NCBI RefSeq assembly: GCF_013408555.1
Contig: NZ_JACBZN010000001.1
Span: 930,001-994,000, forward strand
From: Aeromicrobium tamlense
Lineage (GTDB): Bacteria > Actinomycetota > Actinomycetes > Propionibacteriales > Nocardioidaceae
Length of the DNA: 64,000 nt
Direction: 5' to 3'
In this document: positions 33,565 through 42,235 of the stretch, in pieces
How the letters are laid out: each line of letters begins with the position of its first letter
Numbering within the stretch: position 1 is the stretch's first letter
Program-made: the position numbers and the translations under genes
Notes under the pieces: model-generated
The model's input: only the letters and a program-made list of their open reading frames with translations
Told to the model about the DNA's origin: nothing
Databases searched by the model: none

Positions 33565-35165
33565 CCCTGTCCCCCCTGCGCACGCGGAACCGCCTGGTCC
33601 TCGTGCTGGCGGCGCTCACGATCGTGACGCTGTCGTCGATCCGCCCCGCCCACGCGGCGTACGCCCAGATCGAGGGCTCGGGCTCCACCTGGTCGGAGGT
33701 GATCGTCCAGCAGTGGATCGCCGACGTGAACGCCAACGGCATGAAGGTCACCTACAACGGCGGCGGCTCGTCCCAGGGTCGCAAGGCGTTCGCCCAGCAC
33801 GTCACCGACTTCGGCATCACCGAGATCCCGTACCAGGGCAAGGACGAGAGCGGCAACGCCGACACCGCGGGCAGCCGCGAGTTCGCGTACATGCCGATCA
33901 TCGCCGGCGGCACGGCGTTCTCCTACCAGATCCGCGTCGGCGGGAAGCTGGTCAAGAACCTGCGGCTGTCGGGCGACACGCTGTCCAAGATCTTCACGAA
34001 CCAGATCACCAACTGGAACCACCCGGCGATCGCGAAGGACAACAACGGGCGCAAGCTCCCCTCGCTCAAGATCATCCCCGTGGTCCGCTCCGACGGCTCG
34101 GGCACCACGGCGCAGTTCACGCGCTGGATGGACGCCCAGCACCCCAAGGTCTGGCGCGGGTTCTTCGGCACGTCCGGTCTCACGTCGTACTACCCGCGCC
34201 GGGGCGACACGATCGCGGCGGCCGGCTCGGACCAGGTCATGAACACGATCGCCGGCGCCGCGGGCAACGGCACGATCGGCTACGTCGAGTACTCGTACCC
34301 GGTGAACAAGAAGTTCCCGGTCGTGAAGGTGCTCAACGAGGCGGGCTTCTTCGTCGAGCCCACCCAGTACAACGTGGCCGTGGCGCTGACCAGGGCGCGG
34401 ATCAACACCGACAAGGGCTCGCAGGACTACCTGACCCAGATCCTCGACGGCGTCTACAACGCGAAGGACCCGCGAGCCTACCCGCTGAGCTCGTACTCCT
34501 ACATGCTGCTGCCCACCGGCGCGTCGGACCGGCGGATGTCGACGACCAAGCGGCAGACGCTCGCGGACTTCATGTACTACTCGCTGTGCGAGGGCCAGTC
34601 GAAGGCCGGCGCGTACGGCTACTCGCCGCTGCCGCTCAACCTCGTGAAGGCGGGCTTCGACCAGCTCAAGCGCCTCAAGAACGCCGACCCCAAGGTGGAG
34701 ATCGCGGGGCGCGACGTGAAGTCGTGCAACAACCCGACCTTCGTGGCCGGTGACCTGACGAAGAACAAGCTCGCCGAGATCGCGCCCAAGCCCGCTGCGT
34801 GCGACAAGGTCGGCGCGGGCCCGTGCGACGGTGGCACCGGATCGGCCCCGACCACGCTCGAGGAGGCCCAGAAGTCCAGCACGGACAAGGCCGCCTCGGA
34901 CACCCCGGCGGGCGCCGGGACCGACCCGTCGGGCGCGGTCGACACCGCGCCCGAGGGCGGTGCCGTGGACCCCGTCACGGGTGACGCGGTCCAGGCGTCC
35001 GGCCAGGTGGGAGGGAGCGCCCAGGCCGTGCCGGTCGAGCTGACCTCGTCGCGGCCCGGTGACTCGCGGGTCTTCGGGACCGTGGCGGTCCTGGAGCTGC
35101 TCGCGATCGTCCTGATCCCCGGCATCGTGGCGGCGCTCCTGCGCCGGCGAGGAGACCTCCGATGA
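33561..35165 (+). CDS. pstS: phosphate-binding PstS with a C-terminal membrane anchor
   Basis: 534 residues. Sec signal (about 1-32, ending RPAHA), then the phosphate-binding protein fold: QIEGSGSTWSEVIVQQWIAD, TYNGGGSSQGRKAFAQHVTD and the anion loop VVRSDGSGTTAQFTRW. After about residue 390 comes a Cys-containing region and an Asp/Gly/Ala/Thr/Pro linker (about 420-500), then a transmembrane helix with a basic end (about 504-527, stop-transfer RRRGDLR). Normal actinobacterial PstS proteins are N-terminal lipoproteins; here the anchor is at the C-terminus and there is no lipobox. Coupled by ATGA overlaps to both neighbours. Confidence 0.88.
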   Translation: MTLSPLRTRNRLVLVLAALTIVTLSSIRPAHAAYAQIEGSGSTWSEVIVQQWIADVNANGMKVTYNGGGSSQGRKAFAQHVTDFGITEIPYQGKDESGNADTAGSREFAYMPIIAGGTAFSYQIRVGGKLVKNLRLSGDTLSKIFTNQITNWNHPAIAKDNNGRKLPSLKIIPVVRSDGSGTTAQFTRWMDAQHPKVWRGFFGTSGLTSYYPRRGDTIAAAGSDQVMNTIAGAAGNGTIGYVEYSYPVNKKFPVVKVLNEAGFFVEPTQYNVAVALTRARINTDKGSQDYLTQILDGVYNAKDPRAYPLSSYSYMLLPTGASDRRMSTTKRQTLADFMYYSLCEGQSKAGAYGYSPLPLNLVKAGFDQLKRLKNADPKVEIAGRDVKSCNNPTFVAGDLTKNKLAEIAPKPAACDKVGAGPCDGGTGSAPTTLEEAQKSSTDKAASDTPAGAGTDPSGAVDTAPEGGAVDPVTGDAVQASGQVGGSAQAVPVELTSSRPGDSRVFGTVAVLELLAIVLIPGIVAALLRRRGDLR

Positions 35166-37672
35166 AGCGCCTCATGCTGCTCCTGCCCGCCCTGCTGGTG
35201 CTGGCCGCCGGCCTGCCCGTCACCGCGGCACCTGACGCCGAGGCCGCCCCGAGCTCCGCGTTCACCCGGACGAAGGAGGTCGACCGCGCCTTCGAGGACG
35301 ACGGCGACACGATCTCGGTGGAGAAGCGCCGCGTGACGGTGAGCGTCGACCACACCGAGAACCTGCGCGGCCGCGAGCGCGTGCGGGTCAGCTGGAAGGG
35401 AGCCCACCCCAGCGGCGGGCGCGCTGCCAGCCCGTTCGGTGCCGCCGGCCTGCGCCAGGAGTACCCAGTGGTCATCCTGCAGTGCCGTGGTCGCGACGAC
35501 GCGGGCCTCCCGGCCGCCCAGCGGGTCTCGCCCGAGACGTGCTGGACCTCGACGGCCCAGCAGCGCTTCCGCTCCACGTCGGACCGCCAGGCCATCTGGC
35601 GGCGCGACCTGCACGCCAGGCCTGGCGACACCGAGCAGAAGAGCGGCATCGAGCCGTTCCCCACGAGCGGGTGCGACGACGTGCCGAGCTTCTCGGCGCA
35701 CGCCGTGCCGTTCGTCGCGGCCAGCGGCAAGACGTACACGTCGTGCAGCGCCGAGACGATGGCCCCGGAGGCCGCCGTGGACGCGGCCCTCCCAGCCGCC
35801 GAGCAGGCCGCCTTCACCGACACCGACGGCACCGGCTCGGTGAGCTTCGAGGTCCGCACCGCGACCGAGAACGAGTCGCTGGGCTGCAGCGACACCGTGG
35901 CGTGCTCCATCGTCGTCATCCCGATCATGGGGCTGAGCTGCGTGGACGGCGACGACGAGTGCACCCGCACGGGACGGTTCGCGCCCGGCTCCAGCAACTT
36001 CGCCGGCGAGGGCGTCGACGACGCCGTGTCCGCCGGCTATTGGTGGGCCGGCTCGAACTGGCGCAACCGGATCACGGTCCCCGTCACGTTCGGCACCGCG
36101 CCGAACGTGTGCGACGTGCTCGACTCGCGCGCGCCCACGGCCTTCTACGGCTCCGAGCTGATGTCCCAGGCCGCGCTGCAGTGGGCGCCGGCTTACTGCC
36201 TGTCGAAGAAGCGCTTCAAGTTCCAGCACAACCGGATGTCCGACGAGGCCGCCTTCGCCCTCGTGGAGAAGAACGTCGCGCCCGCGGCGCTGGTGTCCGG
36301 TCGCCGCGAGCAGGAGGACGAGACGCCGGTGGCCTACGCGCCGACGGCCGTCACCGGGTTCGCGATCTCGTACGTCATCGACCGGCCGGACAACGCGGGG
36401 GAGTACGAGCGACTCCGCCTGACACCGCGCCTGCTGGCCAAGCTGCTCACGCAGTCGTACACGGGATCGGCCTACGGGGCCCAGCACCCCGGCATGGGGC
36501 GCAACCCCCAGTCGCTCAACCAGGATCCGGAGTTCATCGCCCTCAACCCCGGGCTCGACACGACGACGCGCGAGGCGGCCGCCACGGTGCTGTCGCTCTC
36601 GGAGTCCTCGGACGTGATGACGTCCCTGACGTCCTACATCGCGGCCGACGCGGACGCGCGCGCGTTCGTGAACGGCACCGCCGATCCGTGGGGCATGGTC
36701 GTCAACCCGAGCTACCGGCGGATCAGGCTGCCGGTGGCGGAGTGGCCGCTGCTCGACACGTTCGTGCCCGAGTACGACCTCGACTGCCAGCAGCAGCTGA
36801 GCACGCCGTACTTCACCCAGCTCGCGGCGCCGGTGTCAAGCCTGCGCACGATCGCGGAGGCCGTGCTCGACGCGTGGCCGAACGTCCAGACGAAGTGCGA
36901 GCGACCCTCGAGCTCCGACCCGTACAAGTTCGGTCGGGCGGACCGCCAGGGCGTCGGCGCGCGCTTCATGCTGGGCGTGGTGAGCGTCGGCGACGCCGAG
37001 CGACTCGGTCTGAGGACCGCGGCCGTCCGCACCTCGGCGAGCACGTGGGTCGCGCCGACACCGTCCTCGATGGCTGCGGCCGTCGCGGCCGCCACCGAGG
37101 TGAAGGGCACCACCGGCGCCTTCGCCATCACGCAGAAGGCGCTGGCGAAGCGTCCGAAGGCGTACCCCGGGACGATGATCGTCTACACCGTGGCGCGCAC
37201 GCGCGGCCTGGCCGCGAAGGACGCGAAGCACGTGGCGCAGTTCATCCGCGTCGCCACGACCGAGGGCCAGCGGCCCGGGTCGGCGAACGGCACCCTGCCC
37301 GCGGGCTACGTCCCGATCGTCGCGTCCGGTGTCACCAAGCGCCTGTACGACGCGGCACGGCACGCCGCCGACCTCATCGCGGCGCAGCGCCCGGAGCGGG
37401 CACCCGACACGACCCCCAGCACGTCTCCGCCGTCCGGCGGTGGCGGCGGATCCTCCGACGCGCCGGTCTCCGCGCCGGGCGGCGACGTCCCCGAGGAGCA
37501 GGTCAGGGCGTCCGGCGCGACCAAGGTGACCTTGGTCGAGACCGCGCCCACCGGGGCGATCACGTCGACTTCGGGCCGGATGCTGCTGCCGCTGCTGCTG
37601 TGCGTCGGGCTGGCGGCCGCCTCCGTCGGGCCGGTGCTCCGCGGGATCGCGACGGCGAGGGCACGCCGGTGA
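35162..37672 (+). CDS. large exported C-terminally anchored protein, PstS-related
   Basis: 836 residues. Sec signal (1-29), an N-terminal beta-type domain (RRVTVSVDHTENLRGRERVR), a Cys-rich central region (at least ten Cys, for example CRGRDD, ETCWTS, SGCDD), then a part with the feel of a periplasmic binding protein: GFAISYVIDRP, LRLTPRLLAKLLTQSYTGSA and PWGMVVNPSYRRIRLPVAEW. The SGTT-type anion loop is not recognisable, so phosphate binding is doubtful. A Ser/Pro/Gly linker (about 745-775) leads to a C-terminal transmembrane helix (about 805-826) with RAR tail. Coupled by ATGA to pstS and by GTGA to the next gene. A degenerate binding protein or an adaptor; function unknown. Confidence 0.75.
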   Translation: MKRLMLLLPALLVLAAGLPVTAAPDAEAAPSSAFTRTKEVDRAFEDDGDTISVEKRRVTVSVDHTENLRGRERVRVSWKGAHPSGGRAASPFGAAGLRQEYPVVILQCRGRDDAGLPAAQRVSPETCWTSTAQQRFRSTSDRQAIWRRDLHARPGDTEQKSGIEPFPTSGCDDVPSFSAHAVPFVAASGKTYTSCSAETMAPEAAVDAALPAAEQAAFTDTDGTGSVSFEVRTATENESLGCSDTVACSIVVIPIMGLSCVDGDDECTRTGRFAPGSSNFAGEGVDDAVSAGYWWAGSNWRNRITVPVTFGTAPNVCDVLDSRAPTAFYGSELMSQAALQWAPAYCLSKKRFKFQHNRMSDEAAFALVEKNVAPAALVSGRREQEDETPVAYAPTAVTGFAISYVIDRPDNAGEYERLRLTPRLLAKLLTQSYTGSAYGAQHPGMGRNPQSLNQDPEFIALNPGLDTTTREAAATVLSLSESSDVMTSLTSYIAADADARAFVNGTADPWGMVVNPSYRRIRLPVAEWPLLDTFVPEYDLDCQQQLSTPYFTQLAAPVSSLRTIAEAVLDAWPNVQTKCERPSSSDPYKFGRADRQGVGARFMLGVVSVGDAERLGLRTAAVRTSASTWVAPTPSSMAAAVAAATEVKGTTGAFAITQKALAKRPKAYPGTMIVYTVARTRGLAAKDAKHVAQFIRVATTEGQRPGSANGTLPAGYVPIVASGVTKRLYDAARHAADLIAAQRPERAPDTTPSTSPPSGGGGGSSDAPVSAPGGDVPEEQVRASGATKVTLVETAPTGAITSTSGRMLLPLLLCVGLAAASVGPVLRGIATARARR

Positions 37673-38574
37673 GCGCCTGGACCGTGCGCGTGCCGGGACG
37701 GCGCGCCAAGCCGCGGGTCGCCGCCCAGCCGGTCACGCTGCCGGCCGAGATCGCGATGGTGACCGAGGCGCTGACCGTGGTCGCGGTCGTGTGCGCGTGG
37801 GTCGTGCTGCAGCTGCTCGTGCTGGGCGGCGTCGCGCACGACCGCGCCCAGCACGTGCTCTACGCGCAGTTCCGCACGGACCTCGCCTCGGCCACAGCCC
37901 CGGTCGGGGGAGTGATCGAGCCGGGGACCGCGGTGTCCACCCTGACGGTGAAGCGGCACGGGATCAGCGAGGTCGTCGTCGAGGGCACCGCCTCGAGCCA
38001 GACGCTCGACGGACCGGGTCACCGGCGGGACACGGTCCTGCCGGGCCAGCCCGGCACCTCGGTGGTCTACGGCCGCAGCAGTACGTTCGGCGCGCCGTTC
38101 GGGGGACTGGCGGACCTGCGGGTCGGCGACACGATCACCACGGTCACCGGACAGGGCCGTGCCGCCTACGAGGTGAGCGGGGTGAGGCGCGCGGGCGACC
38201 CGCTGCCCCAGCCGCTCGTCCCCGGGCAGGGACGCCTCGTCCTGGTGGGAGCCGAGGGTCAGGGTCGACTGGCGGCGCTGTCGCCCGGAGCCGTGATCTA
38301 CGTGGACGCCGAGCTCGTCTCCACGCCCCATGAGGCGGGTCCGGCACGGATGACGGCCGTGCCCGCGGCCGAGCAGCCGATGGGCCGTGACACCTCCGTG
38401 CTGCCGCTCCTGGCGCTCGTGCTGGCGGGACTCGGGGTGCTGGCCGGCGTGGCGACGTATGCGCGAGCCCGGCTCGGGCGCGCCCGCGCGTGGGTCCTGC
38501 TGTCCGCCCCGGTCGTCGCCTTGGCCTGGATCGCGACCGATCTCGGCATGAGCCTGCTGCCGAACCTGGTGTGA
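37669..38574 (+). CDS. sortase-fold membrane protein lacking the catalytic residues
   Basis: 301 residues with transmembrane segments at about 30-53, 245-265 and 273-297. The extracellular domain (about 85-215) aligns with class E-like sortases: EPGTAVSTLTVKRHGISEVV, EGTASSQTLDGPGHRRDTVL, PGQPGTSVVYGRSSTFGAPF. At the position of the catalytic His (AGHR in sortases) it has R136, and at the catalytic Cys (LTLTTC) it has A195 in LVLVGAEGQG. The Arg of the triad is also not found. It cannot be a normal transpeptidase. Location between two PstS-type genes suggests a scaffold or partner for the anchored proteins. Confidence 0.72.
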   Translation: MSAWTVRVPGRRAKPRVAAQPVTLPAEIAMVTEALTVVAVVCAWVVLQLLVLGGVAHDRAQHVLYAQFRTDLASATAPVGGVIEPGTAVSTLTVKRHGISEVVVEGTASSQTLDGPGHRRDTVLPGQPGTSVVYGRSSTFGAPFGGLADLRVGDTITTVTGQGRAAYEVSGVRRAGDPLPQPLVPGQGRLVLVGAEGQGRLAALSPGAVIYVDAELVSTPHEAGPARMTAVPAAEQPMGRDTSVLPLLALVLAGLGVLAGVATYARARLGRARAWVLLSAPVVALAWIATDLGMSLLPNLV

Positions 38575-38594
38575 GCGCCAGATGGCCCTCCGGG

Positions 38595-38649
38595 TTTCAC
38601 CTGCCGTTCACCGCAAGCGCCCCGAGGCCGGGGCAGTCACTCATAGCGT
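38595..38649 (+). promoter_or_regulatory. second PHO box and -10, before the secreted PstS gene
   Basis: TTTCACC (38595-38601) and GTTCACC (38606-38612) are spaced by 11 nt, matching the Streptomyces-type PHO-box unit. TAGCGT (38644-38649) is a plausible -10, and the gene's AGGAAAGGGA site and ATG follow. It would give this gene independent phosphate-starvation control. Confidence 0.68.
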
Positions 38650-38697
38650 GCCGCACGAGACCCGGCAGATCGCCGGCTCGAGGAAAGGGAACCCCCG

Positions 38698-40545
38698 ATG
38701 AAGCGAAACCGTGTATCGGCCATCACGGCCGGTGCGGCCCTCGTGGTCGGCTCGACGCTGACCCTCATGTCGCCCGCCGTCGCGGCCGACGTGAACCCCT
38801 TCGATCCGACCTTCGTCCCGAACACCACCGACGACCTGGTCGGTGTCGGCTCGGACACGACCCAGATCGTCACCCACGACCTGGCCGTCGCCTACAACGC
38901 CGGCCGCGCCTCGGGCCGCCTCGCGTCGTTCGCGGCTGACGGCACGCCCGCCACGGTCACACTGCGCAGCGGCCTCGCCGCCATCACCCGCCCGAACGGC
39001 TCGGGCGCGGGCAAGAAGCTCCTCTACGCGCCGGACAACAACGCGAACGTCTCGTTCGCCCGGTCGTCGTCGACCCTGAGCCCGGCCGAGATCACCGGCG
39101 GCCTCAAGCAGGCGGCCTTCGCCGTGGACGGCCTCCAGATGGCCGTGAGCGCCTCCGCCACGAACGCGCCGGCGGACCTCACGATCGACCAGATCCTCAA
39201 GATCTACAAGGGCGAGGTCACGAACTGGAGCCAGGTCGGCGGCAGGCCGGGCACGATCAAGGCGCTCATCCCGCAGTCGGGGTCGGGCACGCTCAGCTTC
39301 TTCACCTCGCAGCTGACCGCGGCGAACGGCGGCATCCCGTTCACGCCGGTCGCGACCTCCACGCAGGAGCACAGCGACGCCGACGTGAAGGGCGATCCCA
39401 ACGCCATCGCGCCGTTCTCCAGCGCCCGCACCACGATCACCTCCACGGTCGCCGCGCTCGGTGGCTGGAAGGCGACCCGCGCGGTGTACAACGTCGTGCG
39501 CACCGCCGATCTCGCGAACGCGACCGTGGGCGCGCGCCTCACCAACGTCTTCGGCGAGGACGGCTGGATCTGCGGACCCGACGGCCGTGCCGTGATCGAG
39601 AAGGCGGGCTTCGAGCAGCTGGCCTCGACGGAGGACGGCGGCGCCTGCGGCCAGTTCGTCACCGACCCGGTCTCCAACCTCAAGACCTCCGACCAGGCCG
39701 ACGCCGTCGTCACCACCACGACGCTCGCGGCCTCGGCGCCGGGTCAGCGCACCGTGGGCCTGCGCGCGACGGTCGGCACGGGTGGCGGCGCGCCCGCGGC
39801 CGGCAAGGTCGAGTTCCGTGAGGGCGACGCCCTCGTCGGCACCGCGTTCACGTCCGGCGGGGTCGCATCCCTGACGCTCACCGGCGTCTCGGTCGGCACG
39901 CACCAGTACACGGCCTCCTTCGTGCCGACGCGCGTGAACGACTTCGCCCCGTCGCAGTCCACGGTCCAGCAGGTCGTCGTCAAGACGCCCGCCGCCGTGA
40001 GCGTCACCGGCGTCTCTGCGCCGTACGGCAAGGCCAAGACGGTCACCGTGAAGGCGACCGTCGGTGGCGCCGCGGCCACCGGCACCGTCCGCGTCGCGGT
40101 CGGCGGCGGAGCGGCCCGGGCGTACACGCTGTCGCGCGGCACGGCCACCGTGTCGGTCGCAGCCGCCACGCCGGCCGGCAGCCTGCGCGTCACCGCCTCG
40201 CTGCCCGGATCGGCCTCGGTCGACGCCGCCAGCGGCTCGGCCACCCTCCGGATCGCCAAGGCGAAGGGCGCCGTGACCGCGAAGCTCGTGAAGGCGAAGG
40301 TCAAGGCCTCGCAGCGCGGCGTGCTGCGCGTGGCGGTCAAGCCTGCCGGCGTCCCGGTCACCGGCAAGGTCACGGTGAAGGTCGGCTCGAAGGTCGTCGG
40401 CCGTGGCGTCGTCCGCAACGGCAAGGTCACCGTGAAGCTGGCGAAGCTGAAGAAGGGGACGCACCGCCTGGTCGTCGCCTACGGCGGCAACGGCAACGTC
40501 ACGGGCGCCAAGGCCAAGGTCCTGAAGATCAAGGTCACCCGCTAA
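38698..40545 (+). CDS. secreted PstS-type binding protein with Ig-like C-terminal domains
   Basis: 615 residues. Sec signal 1-30. A binding-protein domain (about 31-340) has [17 protein letters not shown] and the loop [16 protein letters not shown] in place of the usual SGTT motif. Two or three Ig-like repeats follow (about 341-425, 430-520, 523-615): [40 protein letters not shown] and [20 protein letters not shown]. The C-terminus is very Lys-rich and has no membrane anchor. It may bind the negatively charged wall or teichoic acids. Own PHO box; phosphate uptake is likely. Confidence 0.82.
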   Translation: MKRNRVSAITAGAALVVGSTLTLMSPAVAADVNPFDPTFVPNTTDDLVGVGSDTTQIVTHDLAVAYNAGRASGRLASFAADGTPATVTLRSGLAAITRPNGSGAGKKLLYAPDNNANVSFARSSSTLSPAEITGGLKQAAFAVDGLQMAVSASATNAPADLTIDQILKIYKGEVTNWSQVGGRPGTIKALIPQSGSGTLSFFTSQLTAANGGIPFTPVATSTQEHSDADVKGDPNAIAPFSSARTTITSTVAALGGWKATRAVYNVVRTADLANATVGARLTNVFGEDGWICGPDGRAVIEKAGFEQLASTEDGGACGQFVTDPVSNLKTSDQADAVVTTTTLAASAPGQRTVGLRATVGTGGGAPAAGKVEFREGDALVGTAFTSGGVASLTLTGVSVGTHQYTASFVPTRVNDFAPSQSTVQQVVVKTPAAVSVTGVSAPYGKAKTVTVKATVGGAAATGTVRVAVGGGAARAYTLSRGTATVSVAAATPAGSLRVTASLPGSASVDAASGSATLRIAKAKGAVTAKLVKAKVKASQRGVLRVAVKPAGVPVTGKVTVKVGSKVVGRGVVRNGKVTVKLAKLKKGTHRLVVAYGGNGNVTGAKAKVLKIKVTR

Positions 40546-40555
40546 CAGCCCCTCA

Positions 40556-40599
40556 CCGAGGCCGGGGCGGCGCTCCCACCAGCCCGTCCCGGCCCTCGG
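40556..40599 (+). terminator. imperfect hairpin between the secreted PstS gene and pstB
   Basis: CCGAGGCCGGGGCGG (40556-40570) pairs imperfectly with CCCGTCCCGGCCCTCGG (40583-40599). It sits 21 bp before pstB, so it may attenuate rather than fully stop transcription into pstB. Confidence 0.4.
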
Positions 40600-40619
40600 C
40601 ACCCATCGAAGGAACTCCC

Positions 40620-41474
40620 TTGAGCGTCACCACCGACACCTCGGTCATCCCCCTCGCCGAGACCGAGACCACCGTCGTCCCGGCCGTCGACGGCCCCACG
40701 CCGGCCGGTCTCCACGCCGTCGGCGTCTCGGCCTGGTTCGGCCGGCACCACGTCCTCGACCGCGTCTCCCTGGACATGCCGGCGGGTCACGTCACCGCCC
40801 TGATCGGTCCGTCGGGCTGCGGGAAGTCCACCTTCCTGCGCACCTTGAACCGCATGCACGAGCTCGTCGACGGTGCCCAGTTCGCCGGCGAGGTCCGCCT
40901 CGACGGCGCCGACGTCTACGACCCGCGCCGCAAGCTCATGGACGTCCGCCGCAGCATCGGCATGGTCTTCCAGAAGCCCAACCCGTTCCCGGCGATGTCG
41001 ATCCGGGACAACGTGCTGGCCGGTCTGAGGCTCACGGGCACCCGCGCGAGCCGCTCGACGCGCGACGAGCTCGTCGAGTCCTGCCTGCGCCGCGGCGGCC
41101 TGTGGAACGAGGTGAAGGACCGCCTCGACGCCCCCGGCGGTGGTCTGTCCGGCGGCCAGCAGCAGCGCCTGTGCATCGCCCGCTCGCTCGCGATCCGTCC
41201 ACGCGTCCTGCTGATGGACGAGCCCTGCTCCGCCCTCGACCCGACCTCCACCCGGGTCATCGAGGAGACGATGGTCGAGCTCGCCAAGGAGGTCACGATC
41301 GTGATCGTCACGCACAACATGCAGCAGGCCGCGCGCGTGTCGGACCAGTGCGCGTTCTTCCTCGCCGCCCAGGGCACGCCGGGCGTCATCGTCGAGCACG
41401 GCGACACGGCGTCGATGTTCGGCTCGCCGCAGGACCAGCGCACGCACGACTACGTCAACGGCCGCTTCGGATGA
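40620..41474 (+). CDS. pstB: phosphate ABC transporter ATP-binding protein PstB
   Basis: 284 residues from a TTG start with GAAGGAA 6 nt upstream. Walker [10 protein letters not shown], PstB-type [19 protein letters not shown], signature [17 protein letters not shown], Walker [14 protein letters not shown] and the switch His in [14 protein letters not shown]. The N-terminus has about 30 extra residues. Energises PstC-PstA. Separated from pstA by four genes, unusual for a pst operon, and overlaps the lytic transglycosylase gene by ATGA. Confidence 0.94.
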   Translation: MSVTTDTSVIPLAETETTVVPAVDGPTPAGLHAVGVSAWFGRHHVLDRVSLDMPAGHVTALIGPSGCGKSTFLRTLNRMHELVDGAQFAGEVRLDGADVYDPRRKLMDVRRSIGMVFQKPNPFPAMSIRDNVLAGLRLTGTRASRSTRDELVESCLRRGGLWNEVKDRLDAPGGGLSGGQQQRLCIARSLAIRPRVLLMDEPCSALDPTSTRVIEETMVELAKEVTIVIVTHNMQQAARVSDQCAFFLAAQGTPGVIVEHGDTASMFGSPQDQRTHDYVNGRFG

Positions 41475-42226
41475 GGCGCGCCGCCCGGCTGCGGCTGGCC
41501 GTCACGGTCGTCGTGGCCGTGGCGGGCGCGTCCGCGGTGGCGGTCGTCGCCGCGGCGGCCCTGACCGGGGGAGTGGGGACGCTCGCCATCGCGGACGACC
41601 GGGTGCAGGACCTCTCGGCGGAGGTCGTGGAGCCGGCACCGTTCCCTGTCGCCGGTTCGTCCCGATCCTCCGGCGTCGACCCGGACTGGGTGCTGAGGAG
41701 CGCCGAGCGCACGGACATCCCCGCGGTCGCCGTGCGCGCCTACGCCGATGCCGCCCTCACCCTCGCGTCCGAGCAGCCTGCGTGCCACGTGGGCTGGACG
41801 ACGCTCGCCGGCATCGCCACCGTGGAGTCCGACCACGGGCGCCACGGCGGGGGAGACGTCGACGAGCACGGCCGCACCAGCGTCCCGATCGTCGGGCCCG
41901 CGCTCGACGGCTCCCCGGGACTCGCGGCCATCCCCGCCGACGCGGCCTCGACCGCCCGGCACGGCGACCCGGTCTGGGACCACGCGGTCGGGCCCTTCCA
42001 GTTCATCGGCTCCACGTGGGAGCGCTGGGGCACCGACGGGGACGGCGACGGGATCGAGGACCCGCACGACCTCGACGACGCCGCCCTGGCCGCTGCCCGC
42101 TACCTCTGCGCCTCGGGTGAGGACCTGCGCACGGGCCCCGGGTGGAGCCGGGCGATCCACTCCTACAACCACTCCGACGAGTACGTCCTCGCCGTCCTGG
42201 CGGCCGCGGAGTCGGTGGCGCGCTGA
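41471..42226 (+). CDS. membrane-anchored lytic transglycosylase
   Basis: 251 residues. N-terminal transmembrane or signal anchor (about 9-37), then an SLT domain: [20 protein letters not shown] (catalytic Glu), [20 protein letters not shown] and [29 protein letters not shown]. Cleaves peptidoglycan glycan strands. The ATG is coupled to pstB (ATGA), implying wall remodelling together with phosphate uptake. Confidence 0.88.
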   Translation: MRRAARLRLAVTVVVAVAGASAVAVVAAAALTGGVGTLAIADDRVQDLSAEVVEPAPFPVAGSSRSSGVDPDWVLRSAERTDIPAVAVRAYADAALTLASEQPACHVGWTTLAGIATVESDHGRHGGGDVDEHGRTSVPIVGPALDGSPGLAAIPADAASTARHGDPVWDHAVGPFQFIGSTWERWGTDGDGDGIEDPHDLDDAALAAARYLCASGEDLRTGPGWSRAIHSYNHSDEYVLAVLAAAESVAR

Positions 42227-42235
42227 GGCCCGGGC

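Noticed and set aside
35482-38574. 1030-codon plus-strand frame joining the large exported protein region and the sortase-like gene
   Set aside because: The first two thirds are an off-frame shadow. The real gene starts at the GTG at 37669 and overlaps the 836-residue gene by GTGA.
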